From the IMG/VR virus record IMGVR_UViG_3300043411_000910, positions 24,475 through 88,474 of that record: a stretch of DNA of 64,000 bases; one strand, written 5' to 3'. A program made the position numbers and the translations under genes. This stretch comes from a virus. Below, piece after piece: positions 9,701-18,508 of this stretch (its first letter is position 1; every line of letters begins with the position of its first letter). Below the pieces are notes generated by a model. The model worked only from the letters and a program-made list of their open reading frames with translations, did no database searches and was not told the DNA's origin.

Positions 9701-11645
9701 CTCTATATTTGATAGATTGATACAAGAAAAAAGAATGTATGGTAAATCAATATATCCAGAATTTATAGATAATATGTTTACTAATCAATTAGATGCATTT
9801 AAAACAAAACTAGAAGTATCTGAAGATAATATAAGACTTTTATCTGCAATGATGGATTTAGCTGATGATAGTTCAATAAGTATATTTATCAACTCTTTTC
9901 CTAACTATGGAGCTGGACCAACTTTTTCTTTCTTAACTGATGATAATGGATATCTAATACAATATCAAGATTTATTAAAACAATCTTTACCAGAAGCTAT
10001 AGAGAATCAAAACTTTCAGGCGATACAAAATCAATCTAATTCATCTAGATCTTTTTTTACTTCTGCTAATAGATATGATACCTTGTCACAATTTATGAAG
10101 CCAGAATATAGATCTAAGTTTACAGATGTATCAAGCGTATTTGCTTCAGATAGAATAAATAGAATAAATAATAGAATACAATCTAAAACTGGTCAAAAAG
10201 TTAATTTAGATAATTATATACTTGTAAGCGATCCAGGACTTATTAAAAATGTAATTCCTGCTAGAAAATCAATTGACATATTCAAAATAACAAAAGAGCT
10301 TGGAGATAGATTAGCCGAGAGACAAAGAACTGTTAAGCAATTCTATGAATCACTTAAGAATTCAATTGAGACTAATTCTATTTTTGATAATACTACACAG
10401 AATAGATTATTCACGCCAGGTATCAATAATAAAGCTGTACCAGAATCTTTAGAGCATATGATAGAAGATGAAAACTTTGATGACTATGGATTTGGATCAG
10501 GTTCCAGATATGTTATAAGAAATTATCAAATAAAAGATTTTTCAATAACTGAAGAGGCTCCAAATTATACTGGTGTAACTGTAAGTGGTTCTTTTAATCT
10601 ATACGAGGAATCAAGAAACCAGGGTCCAGCTGAACTAAATTCATTGCCTGCGGGTGGTAATGGTTTAACGAGTGCAACAGCTATAGATTATGATCTTATG
10701 AGAATGTATGGCTTTAAAAGTGTTAGCAATGTAAACGTTCCATTCTTATCTGATCCACAATCACAATGTGCTCCATATGCATCAATGCTTTTAAGTATTG
10801 CCAGAAAAAATATACTAAGAGCAAACGTAACAATTGTTGGCAATGAATATTATCAACCATCAGAAGTTGTGTATATTGAAGATATTGGATTGCTATTCTA
10901 TATAGAGAGTGTATCTCATAGATTTCAATTTGGATCAAGTTTTACGACTACATTGAGCTTAACTTATGGTCATGCTCCTGGTGATTACATCCCAAATGTT
11001 TTGGATATGGTTGGCAAAGTAATATATAAAAACCAAGACGCCAAAGATTTTATTAACTATAGACAGCAAAATTCATATAATGAACAAAATATTGGAATAA
11101 TAATACTAGATCCAAATTCATCATCTGTGTTTAAATTAAAGTCAGACTCGGATGAGTTTGTTAGTAGATATTCTCAAGCTAATGCAAAAACTATAAATGA
11201 TATTATCTATACCACAGCATATCGGCTTGATATTAATAATATCAAAGATCAAAACTTAAAAGTTACAATAGAGCTTAGAACATACTATGATTCATCTACA
11301 CCTACACCAAATCAACTTATAAAATTAAAAGAAGAGGTATCCCAAATACTTACTGGAACAAAGCAAGTATTTAAAGAAAGCGCAAGTGGGGAAATAAAAA
11401 TAACATTACCAAAAGAGTTTATAATTATAATAACCGATAGCTCATCTGAGATTAATTTAGATGATATGGAAGATACTAGATCACCATCTAATAAAGCTAC
11501 TTCTTCAGCTAGGGATATATCTAATGATAACTCTTCTTATACTTCATCAAGCAAGTTTAAAGATAACTCTGACAAGATAAGAGAAGGTTTAATTAATTAC
11601 ATGATAGATTGTTGGATAAAGTTTGAGTATACAGGAAAACAATGA
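6768..11645 (+). CDS. Giant baseplate hub protein (gp27/gpD-like C-terminal part)
   Basis: A very large protein (1625 residues) with no signal peptide. The region around residues 1230-1420 resembles hub domains of contractile tails: YVIRNYQIKDFSITEEAPNY, then VTVSGSF, and EVVYIEDIGLLFYIESVSH (about residue 1366), a pattern common to late-control-D/gp27-type hubs. The first ~1200 residues are Asn/Ser-rich and unlike anything I can name; they may form additional baseplate layers. It overlaps its neighbours by 4 bases on both sides, so hub and spike are translationally coupled. Typical hubs are 350-450 residues, so this one is about four times larger. Confidence 0.62.
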   Translation: MSFLEGLTNKLSSALTVSENSKDNLNYSDFENISNKVDTSATRNYVEEGFSRTDPYFTDIKSIEILMQEPSATVLVKKKMFSSLANNFRPDYMSKDEKLFYKACNALFYNKAQQISALERLSKIEKIIDKNETLTDSFMPSIISLVDSLTANDSIVGTTSLFGGNNGLKDLFSITDRIRKLYAFTKPSQFTKWIDSPTAMFSGVYGEGTGVFEITNFTDFSTAVGNSLGKGRADFNIVDPYKASFITEYDIEKAISDATNLFYNKKTFNFSESQINESIGTYKAKLNSLRSKRRVSEIDVSINPDSSIGEKVVARLTNGQKIIFTQNSSKALGSLFSFSLSNKSSEVEVSGAYLIDGEILGNQGLNTKAEDVNVFESGSFLYNKTSELELFQNLISSIYLKLTLTNNSQNTFQINNQLTNYARRKMNFYFLGRNIIQPMDEVRIFISSKTKLDSNVSSGLREAFAGQNFIEKFSSTVYDIQNQFNAIFNASQNLDLQAEKSIYVGQSFPNQLWNMIRGYFVNDKEGPCVFAGVVGSSNLSGSPGSYKLSVNCSDNSSYFNNGQVNFNPGVDNFNGYIYDPLTPFESKFDQVSTNLTNQIPQLLEENRIILNNAGKGILKYKSGPGAGQLATQDNFIQDVSIDPRTGAKKQVYYGPDGLVYNWKQGIGVFTQYGNSISLNDPSTVGNQNVYNNPFAGQDVMNVISLAITGKPYNFINYWKAVQNLEGYSRDPYNNTDAAYSYSNSLKQDLSKNNMLWGNFIPFKTLVIDELSYAKVLNAERSILRTVDQLEDNINKLKDIDNGLYLFGLSGIGSGTDTFAKATILSAQAQAINNDVEVLKNNLLQEDVSNYGLKIVGSDVTFDADQFLSQEDPNKSLNQSNVRRSLRRKTNQLTRRMPWAVRANEDKNLLIVDDSYDKDYDIAAYDKALQSNLSTLYSNGFTTVGENITSAANLLNLEVFCDTQGHIRVQPPQYNKIPSSIFDRLIQEKRMYGKSIYPEFIDNMFTNQLDAFKTKLEVSEDNIRLLSAMMDLADDSSISIFINSFPNYGAGPTFSFLTDDNGYLIQYQDLLKQSLPEAIENQNFQAIQNQSNSSRSFFTSANRYDTLSQFMKPEYRSKFTDVSSVFASDRINRINNRIQSKTGQKVNLDNYILVSDPGLIKNVIPARKSIDIFKITKELGDRLAERQRTVKQFYESLKNSIETNSIFDNTTQNRLFTPGINNKAVPESLEHMIEDENFDDYGFGSGSRYVIRNYQIKDFSITEEAPNYTGVTVSGSFNLYEESRNQGPAELNSLPAGGNGLTSATAIDYDLMRMYGFKSVSNVNVPFLSDPQSQCAPYASMLLSIARKNILRANVTIVGNEYYQPSEVVYIEDIGLLFYIESVSHRFQFGSSFTTTLSLTYGHAPGDYIPNVLDMVGKVIYKNQDAKDFINYRQQNSYNEQNIGIIILDPNSSSVFKLKSDSDEFVSRYSQANAKTINDIIYTTAYRLDINNIKDQNLKVTIELRTYYDSSTPTPNQLIKLKEEVSQILTGTKQVFKESASGEIKITLPKEFIIIITDSSSEINLDDMEDTRSPSNKATSSARDISNDNSSYTSSSKFKDNSDKIREGLINYMIDCWIKFEYTGKQ

Positions 11646-13582
11646 ATAAAGGTGCTAGAATATTTAATGAAGAAGTTGGTTTACCTAGAGAAGGTTTTAT
11701 AGTAGGATTTGATGCTATCAAAAGAATAGTTAAGGTTCAATTAAATTCTGGCGATTCTGTTCAAAACAAGTTTTATGTAGAAGCACCATTACCAATGATA
11801 TCTGCGCAAAACAATGGGTTAATAAACTTATCTTATCCAACCAATGGTACTCCAGTTGTTGTCGCTCAAGGAAGCGGTGGTAGGTATTATATACTACAAT
11901 ATCTTTCTGATGGAATAGATCAGATTCCAATATCAAAGAATGAATATCTTTTGCAGTCAAGCGATTTTACTAAATTTAAATTATTGTCCAATGATATATT
12001 CATTGGATCAGATGAATCTAGAATAAATATAAACACTAATCTTGGTCATTACACAAGAAACTTTAATAATGAATATTCTTTTACGGATGGATCAAGAAAG
12101 ATAAACTCTACAATATTTAGAGAAAGATATATAAATGTAAATTTAGCTGACTCTAACAACATATTAGATTCAAAAAGATATTTATTAAAGCAATCAGTTA
12201 ACCTTGATCCTAAATCTAATGGTAATGATACTTCAGTTGGTTCAACTAAAAACCCAATGTTAATGGAGTCAAGGGAGTTAATATTTGAACACAAAAATTC
12301 TTCTAATATATTAAACGATGTATCTGAATCATTGAACTATAAATCAATAGTTGATAATAAATCTTATTCTTATCCAGATAGAACCAAATCACGATGTGAT
12401 GTTTTGAATTTAAATCTAAACAACCCAAATTATCTTATAGAGACAGTAAAAGGTACACTTGTTGATATCTTTGGTAACATACTTGATCTTAATAGATATC
12501 CACTAGATTTTGATAGTACAACCACTTTATCTAACAATGAAAACATAGATAAAACTCAAACATTTCTAAATCTAAAAGCATTACAAAGAAAATCAATAGC
12601 TTATCATTTTGAACTTAACTCAAGAAAAGACTTATCTGGATCAAATGGTAAAATATCTATTCCTGATATTAATTCAACTGATGATAAAGCTAGGGCTAGA
12701 AGTAGATTCTTCTTAGACATAGATAAAGAAGGTCAGATAAAACTAAATGTTTCTGCTTCTAGTGAAACAGGCAACATACCAATATTATCTAGATATGAAA
12801 ACTATTCTAATATATCTGAGGATGATAATAAAAATCCTAACAAATTAATATTTAGGGAAGATTATCTCGATGTACTGCATGATAGTTTTGGAGTAGGTGT
12901 TATTTCTGTTTTAAAGAATGACAATGAATCTACTCCTATTGATAGAATAACAAAATCTCATATAAAGCATGGTACAGCACATCATAATTTATTGAAAACA
13001 TGTTTTGCTGCACAAACATTAGATTTTATAGATTATCAGAATGATACGACTATAAAGCTTGACTCAAGTTATTTATTAACTAATTTTATTCAAGAGAAGA
13101 TAATAGCATATGGACCAAATGCAAATGCTGGCGGAAGAAGTGGTCAATTGAATTTTGATGGATCATTAGAGCTTAACGTAGGAGCTAATACAAGCGATAG
13201 GCAATCTATGTTGTTAGATTTTGCCGGTGGTGTTATTGGTAATATTGGTCGAGATAGAAATAACAATAGCATGATTTTGGGTATGGATGGAAATATGTTT
13301 GTGCAAATAGGTGGAAATGGAGTTTCTGGTGATTCTAGATTCAGTTCATTAAACAATGGATACCTTGATGGAACGTTGGATATTAGGGTTATGCGTCCAG
13401 GGTATCAAGCTACGATGCTAAGAATTGATAAAGAAGGTATTAAGGTTATGACGGCTGGTAGGATGATGTTTCATGCAAATAGTGATATTGTATTTAAATC
13501 TGATGCAAATATGACTATAGAGGCAGAGACATTGGTTATGAATGGAAGAGTTGTTTATAAAACTTTTGGTGGTGAAATATGA
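11642..13582 (+). CDS. Baseplate central spike protein (gpV/gp5-like)
   Basis: This 646-residue protein probably forms the needle tip. The N-terminus looks like an OB-fold (GFIVGFDAIKRIVKVQLNSG then APLPMISAQ), with NGTPVVVAQGSGGRYYILQY around residues 65-90 as in spike proteins. The middle (about 110-440) is an expanded insert. From about residue 480 come short strand repeats with Gly and Asn, ending in GIKVMTAGRMMFHANSDIVF and further beta-helix-like turns, as in trimeric spike shafts. No PAAR-like histidine tip or lysozyme domain is evident. The gene follows the hub with a 4-base overlap, as expected. Confidence 0.68.
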   Translation: MNKGARIFNEEVGLPREGFIVGFDAIKRIVKVQLNSGDSVQNKFYVEAPLPMISAQNNGLINLSYPTNGTPVVVAQGSGGRYYILQYLSDGIDQIPISKNEYLLQSSDFTKFKLLSNDIFIGSDESRININTNLGHYTRNFNNEYSFTDGSRKINSTIFRERYINVNLADSNNILDSKRYLLKQSVNLDPKSNGNDTSVGSTKNPMLMESRELIFEHKNSSNILNDVSESLNYKSIVDNKSYSYPDRTKSRCDVLNLNLNNPNYLIETVKGTLVDIFGNILDLNRYPLDFDSTTTLSNNENIDKTQTFLNLKALQRKSIAYHFELNSRKDLSGSNGKISIPDINSTDDKARARSRFFLDIDKEGQIKLNVSASSETGNIPILSRYENYSNISEDDNKNPNKLIFREDYLDVLHDSFGVGVISVLKNDNESTPIDRITKSHIKHGTAHHNLLKTCFAAQTLDFIDYQNDTTIKLDSSYLLTNFIQEKIIAYGPNANAGGRSGQLNFDGSLELNVGANTSDRQSMLLDFAGGVIGNIGRDRNNNSMILGMDGNMFVQIGGNGVSGDSRFSSLNNGYLDGTLDIRVMRPGYQATMLRIDKEGIKVMTAGRMMFHANSDIVFKSDANMTIEAETLVMNGRVVYKTFGGEI

Positions 13583-13881
13583 AAAAAATATCTAAAGTAC
13601 TATATGATAGACTATATGTCCAAGCTGAGCTAGCCAAAGATATTGGCAACAAACAATTATCTGATAGCATATTTAAAATAATAGGCGCTGGAGTTGAAGA
13701 ATCTGATCAGAATATAAATGAGATAGAGGATAACGTTAAATCTTCATTGATTAATTGCATAATAGATTTAGCAGACCATTATAACAAACAAGATATAGAT
13801 ATATCAGAGATAAATAAATTTTCAGAATTATTTGTAAAGTTATTTATTAAAAAATCAAAAGAACATCTTAAAGTAGATTAA
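13579..13881 (+). CDS. Small helical baseplate-operon protein, unknown function
   Basis: A 100-residue, mostly helical, acidic protein with a lysine-rich end. It has no cysteine motif, signal peptide or membrane segment. The start overlaps the spike stop (ATGA), so it is translationally coupled to the spike, and 7 bases separate it from the next gene. Proteins of this size beside the spike often act as assembly factors or minor baseplate parts, but nothing in the sequence shows which. I do not recognise a family. Confidence 0.7.
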   Translation: MKKISKVLYDRLYVQAELAKDIGNKQLSDSIFKIIGAGVEESDQNINEIEDNVKSSLINCIIDLADHYNKQDIDISEINKFSELFVKLFIKKSKEHLKVD

Positions 13882-13888
13882 GGAAAAA

Positions 13889-16105
13889 ATGCCTTGTGAT
13901 ATTAATGATATTGATGTAAAAATAACTTCGCCAACTGGACCTTCTATACCAGGATTTGGCTCTCCTTTCAGTATTAGTCTTCCACAAAACCTATTTCAAT
14001 TTCCAAATGGTTTTCCACAAAATCTTTTGGATATGTTTAATAAATTTAACATTAATTTACCAATAGGTCAATTAAAGTCACCACTTAATCCTAATTTCGG
14101 TAGAGATGCTTTTGATTCAATAATGAAATTATTGGATCAATTTTTTCCATTTCTAATGCTTTATAAATTCTTCTTACCAATACTAAATCTAATAGTTTGT
14201 ATAATAGAAGTTATTTGTAGTTTAAAGAATCCTTTCAAGTTAAGAAGAGCTATACTTAGACTATTTAGAAACTGTATTCCAGATTTTCTAAGTCTATTTC
14301 CTATATTTGCTCTTATAGTAATGATAATATCTTTGCTATTATTAATTCTACAATTGATAGAATATATATTAGAGCAATTAAAAAAACTAATAGATGCTAT
14401 TTTAAAAAACATAGCTACATTAGAGCATGCTATCAGTATAGCCGACGAAGAATCCATATTAGCTGCGTCTAAAAAATTCGCTGGATTTTTATGTTTTTTC
14501 CAAAACATATTTGTTATACTAGCTGCTTTCGCTGTACTCATACAAGCAATAAAAGAAATACTAAAGATAAAATTCAGAATCCCACCATGTGATAGTGATT
14601 CTGCTTCTAATATAACAGAAGAAGAGTTTTTAAATCAATGCTGCGGAACTGATGTTTGCCCAAGTGTAGTTAAAGAAAATATCAATAGATCAACTGGATC
14701 ATTTCAACATTATAATAAAGTTGTTCTTGTATCTTCAGTAGATCTAGGGTATGTTGTTGATCCAAATGCTGGAACTAAGTTAACCCAAACAATAAGAAAT
14801 TCATCATTTCAGCTTTATGATACAGCACAAGCTATAAGTGAAAGATTCTTGAATGTTATTGATGGATATGATATCCCAGATTTTATTGTGCCTAAGCCAG
14901 TATTCTTTCCAACAGATGCTAGCTATTCAGCTTCAACTAATCCAAAGCAAGCGGCTTATACTGTTGATTTAGATTTATTCTATAATCCAACTTCATATGA
15001 TAGGAACAATGTTTTAGTTGATGGCTCTCCGCGCAGAGTTAAGTTTAAAGATTGTATAGTTCTTGCGGCGCCCTCGACTTCGCTTTTGGATTTCCAGAAT
15101 GCTACGGCTTCGGTGGCTAATGGTGTAATATTGTTGGCTGGCGGATCTGGATATGAAGAAGATGGTACTACAAAATTGTTAGGATATTTTTCAGATGGAT
15201 ACACGCAAATTTCATCTCAAGCTACTCTAGAAACATTTTTAATGATGAAACCATTATATGATACGAGTCCAGAGCTAAAAGTAACTGATGGTTATTTATA
15301 CTCTGATGTTCAATATGAATTCAAACCAAACTTTGATTTGTTATTTAGCAAAGATCTTGTTACTGGAGGATGTTCACCAGATGTTGAATTTAATAGAGTG
15401 TTTATAAATTCAACAGTTGGTGGTGATGCTAATATAAGATTTGCAGCTTTATCAGCATTAGTTAATTCAGATGGGTCTGGAGAAAACAATGGTATAGATG
15501 GAACAAATAATCCTCCATTTAAGTTCCCAAATATAACAAATGCACAAAACTGTTTAAATGCATCAATAGAAGGGTTAAGGAGAAATTTCAATAGAGAACA
15601 AGTTGCAATATTTAATACATCAATAACTTCATGTTTAGATAACTTAAAGCAAGAATCATTAAATGCAATAGGTGAATTGGTTGGTATTGGATTTGATCAA
15701 TATAAGTCAACATTTACTATTGACCCAGTTTCTCAATTTACAACTAAAACAATAAAAGTAAAAGTTGATTTACTTGACTCAAACTCACAATCGATAACAA
15801 ATAATCTAACCCAAGAAGTTTCTGATTTAATTGCAAAAGAAATAACTGCATCTGTAACTTTTGGAAGTGTTAGTGACTTTGTTTATGATGGAAGTAGATA
15901 TTTCGTTGCGAGTATATCAGCTGATCAATCAGGATCAGGTACAATATCTGTAGAATATCAAAACAAACAATTTACTACTCTAACAATACCAGATGATTTA
16001 GATGTTAATCCTTCATCTACTGCATTAGTATTAGATTATACATTCATATATGTCGATGCTCTAAATGACAATGGACAAGTAAGAAGAGACATATCAGATC
16101 TATAA
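13889..16105 (+). CDS. Virion/baseplate protein with N-terminal membrane helices
   Basis: A 738-residue protein that starts with a Pro/Phe/Asn-rich segment. It then has three long hydrophobic stretches: about residues 85-113, 133-165 (FALIVMIISLLLLILQLIEY) and 196-224 (FVILAAFAVLIQAIKEIL). A cysteine-rich bit (CCGTDVC) follows. The remaining ~500 residues are soluble, strand-rich and fibre-like. The gene lies in the baseplate operon with AAGGA before the ATG. A tail protein with several membrane helices suggests a part that enters the host inner membrane during infection, or a membrane-docked assembly factor; both are inferences. A GC-rich patch lies at 15020-15120. Confidence 0.6.
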   Translation: MPCDINDIDVKITSPTGPSIPGFGSPFSISLPQNLFQFPNGFPQNLLDMFNKFNINLPIGQLKSPLNPNFGRDAFDSIMKLLDQFFPFLMLYKFFLPILNLIVCIIEVICSLKNPFKLRRAILRLFRNCIPDFLSLFPIFALIVMIISLLLLILQLIEYILEQLKKLIDAILKNIATLEHAISIADEESILAASKKFAGFLCFFQNIFVILAAFAVLIQAIKEILKIKFRIPPCDSDSASNITEEEFLNQCCGTDVCPSVVKENINRSTGSFQHYNKVVLVSSVDLGYVVDPNAGTKLTQTIRNSSFQLYDTAQAISERFLNVIDGYDIPDFIVPKPVFFPTDASYSASTNPKQAAYTVDLDLFYNPTSYDRNNVLVDGSPRRVKFKDCIVLAAPSTSLLDFQNATASVANGVILLAGGSGYEEDGTTKLLGYFSDGYTQISSQATLETFLMMKPLYDTSPELKVTDGYLYSDVQYEFKPNFDLLFSKDLVTGGCSPDVEFNRVFINSTVGGDANIRFAALSALVNSDGSGENNGIDGTNNPPFKFPNITNAQNCLNASIEGLRRNFNREQVAIFNTSITSCLDNLKQESLNAIGELVGIGFDQYKSTFTIDPVSQFTTKTIKVKVDLLDSNSQSITNNLTQEVSDLIAKEITASVTFGSVSDFVYDGSRYFVASISADQSGSGTISVEYQNKQFTTLTIPDDLDVNPSSTALVLDYTFIYVDALNDNGQVRRDISDL

Positions 16106-16114
16106 TAAGGTACT

Positions 16115-17701
16115 ATGAGCGATAACCAAGAGATTTTCAAAAATTTCCAACAATATGAAATTGACCTAGATATTATTTATGATCAATTCATAAAGCCACT
16201 AGACTCCATTAGAAGCTTTATTAATGTTAATAGCGCTTCTAATGAGGGTTTATTTAAGAAAGTCTCAGTTAATAATATAATGGGAGTATCTAGATTCTCT
16301 ATAGAAGAAAAATATCAAGAAAGCAGAATTCATGCTTTCTTCAGGATGATTGGATTTCCTGTCATTGGTAATGATAATTCTTTTTATAATCCAGGGTTTG
16401 ATTTAAATAGAAATAAATCAATATCACTAGAGTCAAAGATAAATATAATAAACAATCCTAAAGAAGGTTATTATAAATTCTCAAAATTTAAAGAGGGATA
16501 TTATAATGATAAGGTAAAAAGATATTTTAAATCACAAGATTTAGATTCTTCTTGTTATATCTTGTCTTCTTACAATATAAGAGATTTCAGTGATTTTGAA
16601 TCTAAATATGTGAATCCAATAGATTTTGAAGTTGAGGATCAAAGCTATCTTATTACGCTTGAAGATTCAATTGGCAATCCATTTTTAAAGTATGAAGATT
16701 CTGCTGGCGATAACCCAAAGACTTTAAATCCAAAAAGATATCACTTTATATTTCCATTTATTGTAGATGGTAGAATAGATATTTCTTGTTCTAAAAAAGT
16801 AGCTGTCCCATTTGTGCCAGATAAAACTTATCTTGATTTAAATGAAGGTTATGTATGTCCAAGACCATATATAGAAAAGATAATAAGAGAAAGATTTGAC
16901 CAGTCAAATAATAATAAAGATCTAGGTCAAGCTTTTAATGATGAAATAAATAGAGTTAAGCTAAATAAAATTTATACATCAACAGATCTTATAGATAAAA
17001 TCTATAGTAGCGATATTTATGGAGTTAGTGAAAAGAACCAATTCAACAAATTCATAAACATAAGTTTAGCTATAGTAGATAAAATAAGGCTTAGTAGAAT
17101 AGATATACAAAAGGCACAATCTTTTACCTATTGGAATCCAATGCCATCTATAGATGGTCCAGAGTATTCTATTAGAAATCAAAATGTATATTTACAATCA
17201 GCAAAGAATTTGCAAAAGAAAGTAGATTTAGATATTTGTGATTTACAAACAAAAATAATTGTAAACCTTCTAAATACTCAACTAAATAAAATATCTAATA
17301 CTAACTCCCAATTTAATTTTGACGCCTTCTCTCAAAATGTTCAAGATGATAATCCTGGATTAGGATCAACATTAGAATCCCAGATAGAATCTTTAAATAA
17401 GAAAAGAGAAAGTATTTGCAAAAAAGGCTCAGATGGTTTAAAAACAATAGAATTATTAACTGGAGAATTCAGTGGGCTTGGGTTGATAGATATGATTGTT
17501 ATCATAACTAGTTTATATTTGGTTGATAAAATATATTTGTTAGGATTACTTGATGATGATTCTTTTAATAGGGCAAAGCTAATTTTAAACTTTACTGAAG
17601 AGCGTGCAAGTGTTATGAATTCTATATTAGAGATACAAAAGAAAAGTTTAGAGTTATACTCTATATTTCAAACAACTATGAATGAGTATAGTAAAATATA
17701 A
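16115..17701 (+). CDS. Baseplate-operon protein, unknown function
   Basis: A 528-residue soluble protein, rich in Asn, Ile and Lys, with no motif I recognise. The first 100 residues look helical (YEIDLDIIYDQFIKPLDSIR). The middle carries aromatic loops (KEGYYKFSKFKEGYYNDK) that form an imperfect GYY repeat. The last 120 residues are helical with one hydrophobic stretch (LGLIDMIVIITSLYLVDKI). AAGGTACT precedes the start. It sits between the membrane-helix tail protein and the gp25-like wedge gene, so a structural or tail-assembly role is likely by context only. Confidence 0.6.
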   Translation: MSDNQEIFKNFQQYEIDLDIIYDQFIKPLDSIRSFINVNSASNEGLFKKVSVNNIMGVSRFSIEEKYQESRIHAFFRMIGFPVIGNDNSFYNPGFDLNRNKSISLESKINIINNPKEGYYKFSKFKEGYYNDKVKRYFKSQDLDSSCYILSSYNIRDFSDFESKYVNPIDFEVEDQSYLITLEDSIGNPFLKYEDSAGDNPKTLNPKRYHFIFPFIVDGRIDISCSKKVAVPFVPDKTYLDLNEGYVCPRPYIEKIIRERFDQSNNNKDLGQAFNDEINRVKLNKIYTSTDLIDKIYSSDIYGVSEKNQFNKFINISLAIVDKIRLSRIDIQKAQSFTYWNPMPSIDGPEYSIRNQNVYLQSAKNLQKKVDLDICDLQTKIIVNLLNTQLNKISNTNSQFNFDAFSQNVQDDNPGLGSTLESQIESLNKKRESICKKGSDGLKTIELLTGEFSGLGLIDMIVIITSLYLVDKIYLLGLLDDDSFNRAKLILNFTEERASVMNSILEIQKKSLELYSIFQTTMNEYSKI

Positions 17702-17702
17702 A

Positions 17703-18032
17703 TTAATCATAAGCCGTTGAAATTTCTATTTCAGCAACTAGCTTGTTTTTACCATTTATGTTTTTTATTATGTACTTTGGTTTATGAAATGTCCCAGCGA
17801 TGTATTCTTGTATTACCATCTGAAAAACTTCTTCATTATCTATAATATGTATGTTATGTTCATTGAATAATTCTCTTAACATATATTTTATTTCTACTGA
17901 GTCTTGGGATTTAAAGATACCATTATCATTGATTTCCAGACATTTTAGAAGTTCTTTTATGAAAATGAATAAATGCCTTTGTTCAAAGTTTTCTTTATTC
18001 TCATATAGATCTAGAACGAACAATTGTTTCAT
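17703..18032 (-). CDS. Small reverse-strand protein inside the tail operon, unknown
   Basis: On the minus strand an ATG at 18032 opens a 109-residue frame (MKQLFVLDLYENKENFEQRH onward) that ends one base after the stop of the preceding plus-strand gene. It fills a 350-base gap in which no plus-strand gene exists. The protein is acidic, helical in the first half, then has a KPKYIIKNINGKNKLVAEIE strand pair. A TTG at 18038 is an alternative start. Upstream is an inverted repeat (ATAAAC ... GTTTAT), with a TATAAA that could drive it. It opposes all other genes in the first 55 kb. I do not recognise a family. Confidence 0.55.
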   Translation of the reverse strand: MKQLFVLDLYENKENFEQRHLFIFIKELLKCLEINDNGIFKSQDSVEIKYMLRELFNEHNIHIIDNEEVFQMVIQEYIAGTFHKPKYIIKNINGKNKLVAEIEISTAYD

Positions 18033-18054
18033 AAACAAATATGTTTATAGGGAT

Positions 18055-18489
18055 ATGATGTCATTTGATTTTAAACTTAAAGATGGAAGTGTAAGTATTG
18101 TTGATGGTGAACTTGAAATAGTTCAAGACTCTGAAAAATTAATACAGGATGTTTTGAAGATATGTTTAACACCTGTTGGGTCAAATTATTTGAATCCTTG
18201 GTATGGGTCTTATTTGAGTAAATCTGTAGTTGGCTCTTCAGAAGATCCTAAGCTTATAATAAATATAGCTAAATCACAATTATCAAAAGCTATAGAAAAT
18301 TTAAAGAAAATGCAAGATATGCAGATTAAAAATTTTCAACAAGTATCAGCAGATGAACAGATATCATCTATAAGATCTATTGACGTTTTTCAAGACAATA
18401 ATAATCCAGGAGTCTATAATATAAATATAACAATTATCTCTAAGGGATTTAAAGCTATATCTACTAGATTTACTCTATCAACAATATAA
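18055..18489 (+). CDS. Baseplate wedge protein, gp25/GpW-like
   Basis: A 144-residue protein (MMSFDFKLKDGSVSIVDGEL ...) with the pattern of the gp25/Afp9 family: an N-terminal strand pair, then EKLIQDVLKICLTPVGSNYL, NPWYGS, a helix, and a C-terminal segment of beta strands. The P-G-S-NP-YG arrangement matches the family's conserved core, which links the wedge to sheath contraction. The open frame reaches back to 17851, but that part overlaps the reverse gene and has no ribosome site; AGGG before the double ATG supports 18055 or 18058. Baseplate J follows, as in other contractile systems. Confidence 0.8.
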   Translation: MMSFDFKLKDGSVSIVDGELEIVQDSEKLIQDVLKICLTPVGSNYLNPWYGSYLSKSVVGSSEDPKLIINIAKSQLSKAIENLKKMQDMQIKNFQQVSADEQISSIRSIDVFQDNNNPGVYNINITIISKGFKAISTRFTLSTI

Positions 18490-18508
18490 GTTGTATAAGA
18501 AGGTTTAA

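Noticed and set aside
17851-18054. Upstream extension of the gp25-like frame (68 codons)
   Set aside because: It overlaps the reverse-strand gene, is rich in Cys/Ser unlike the family, and has no ribosome site; the family start fits 18055.
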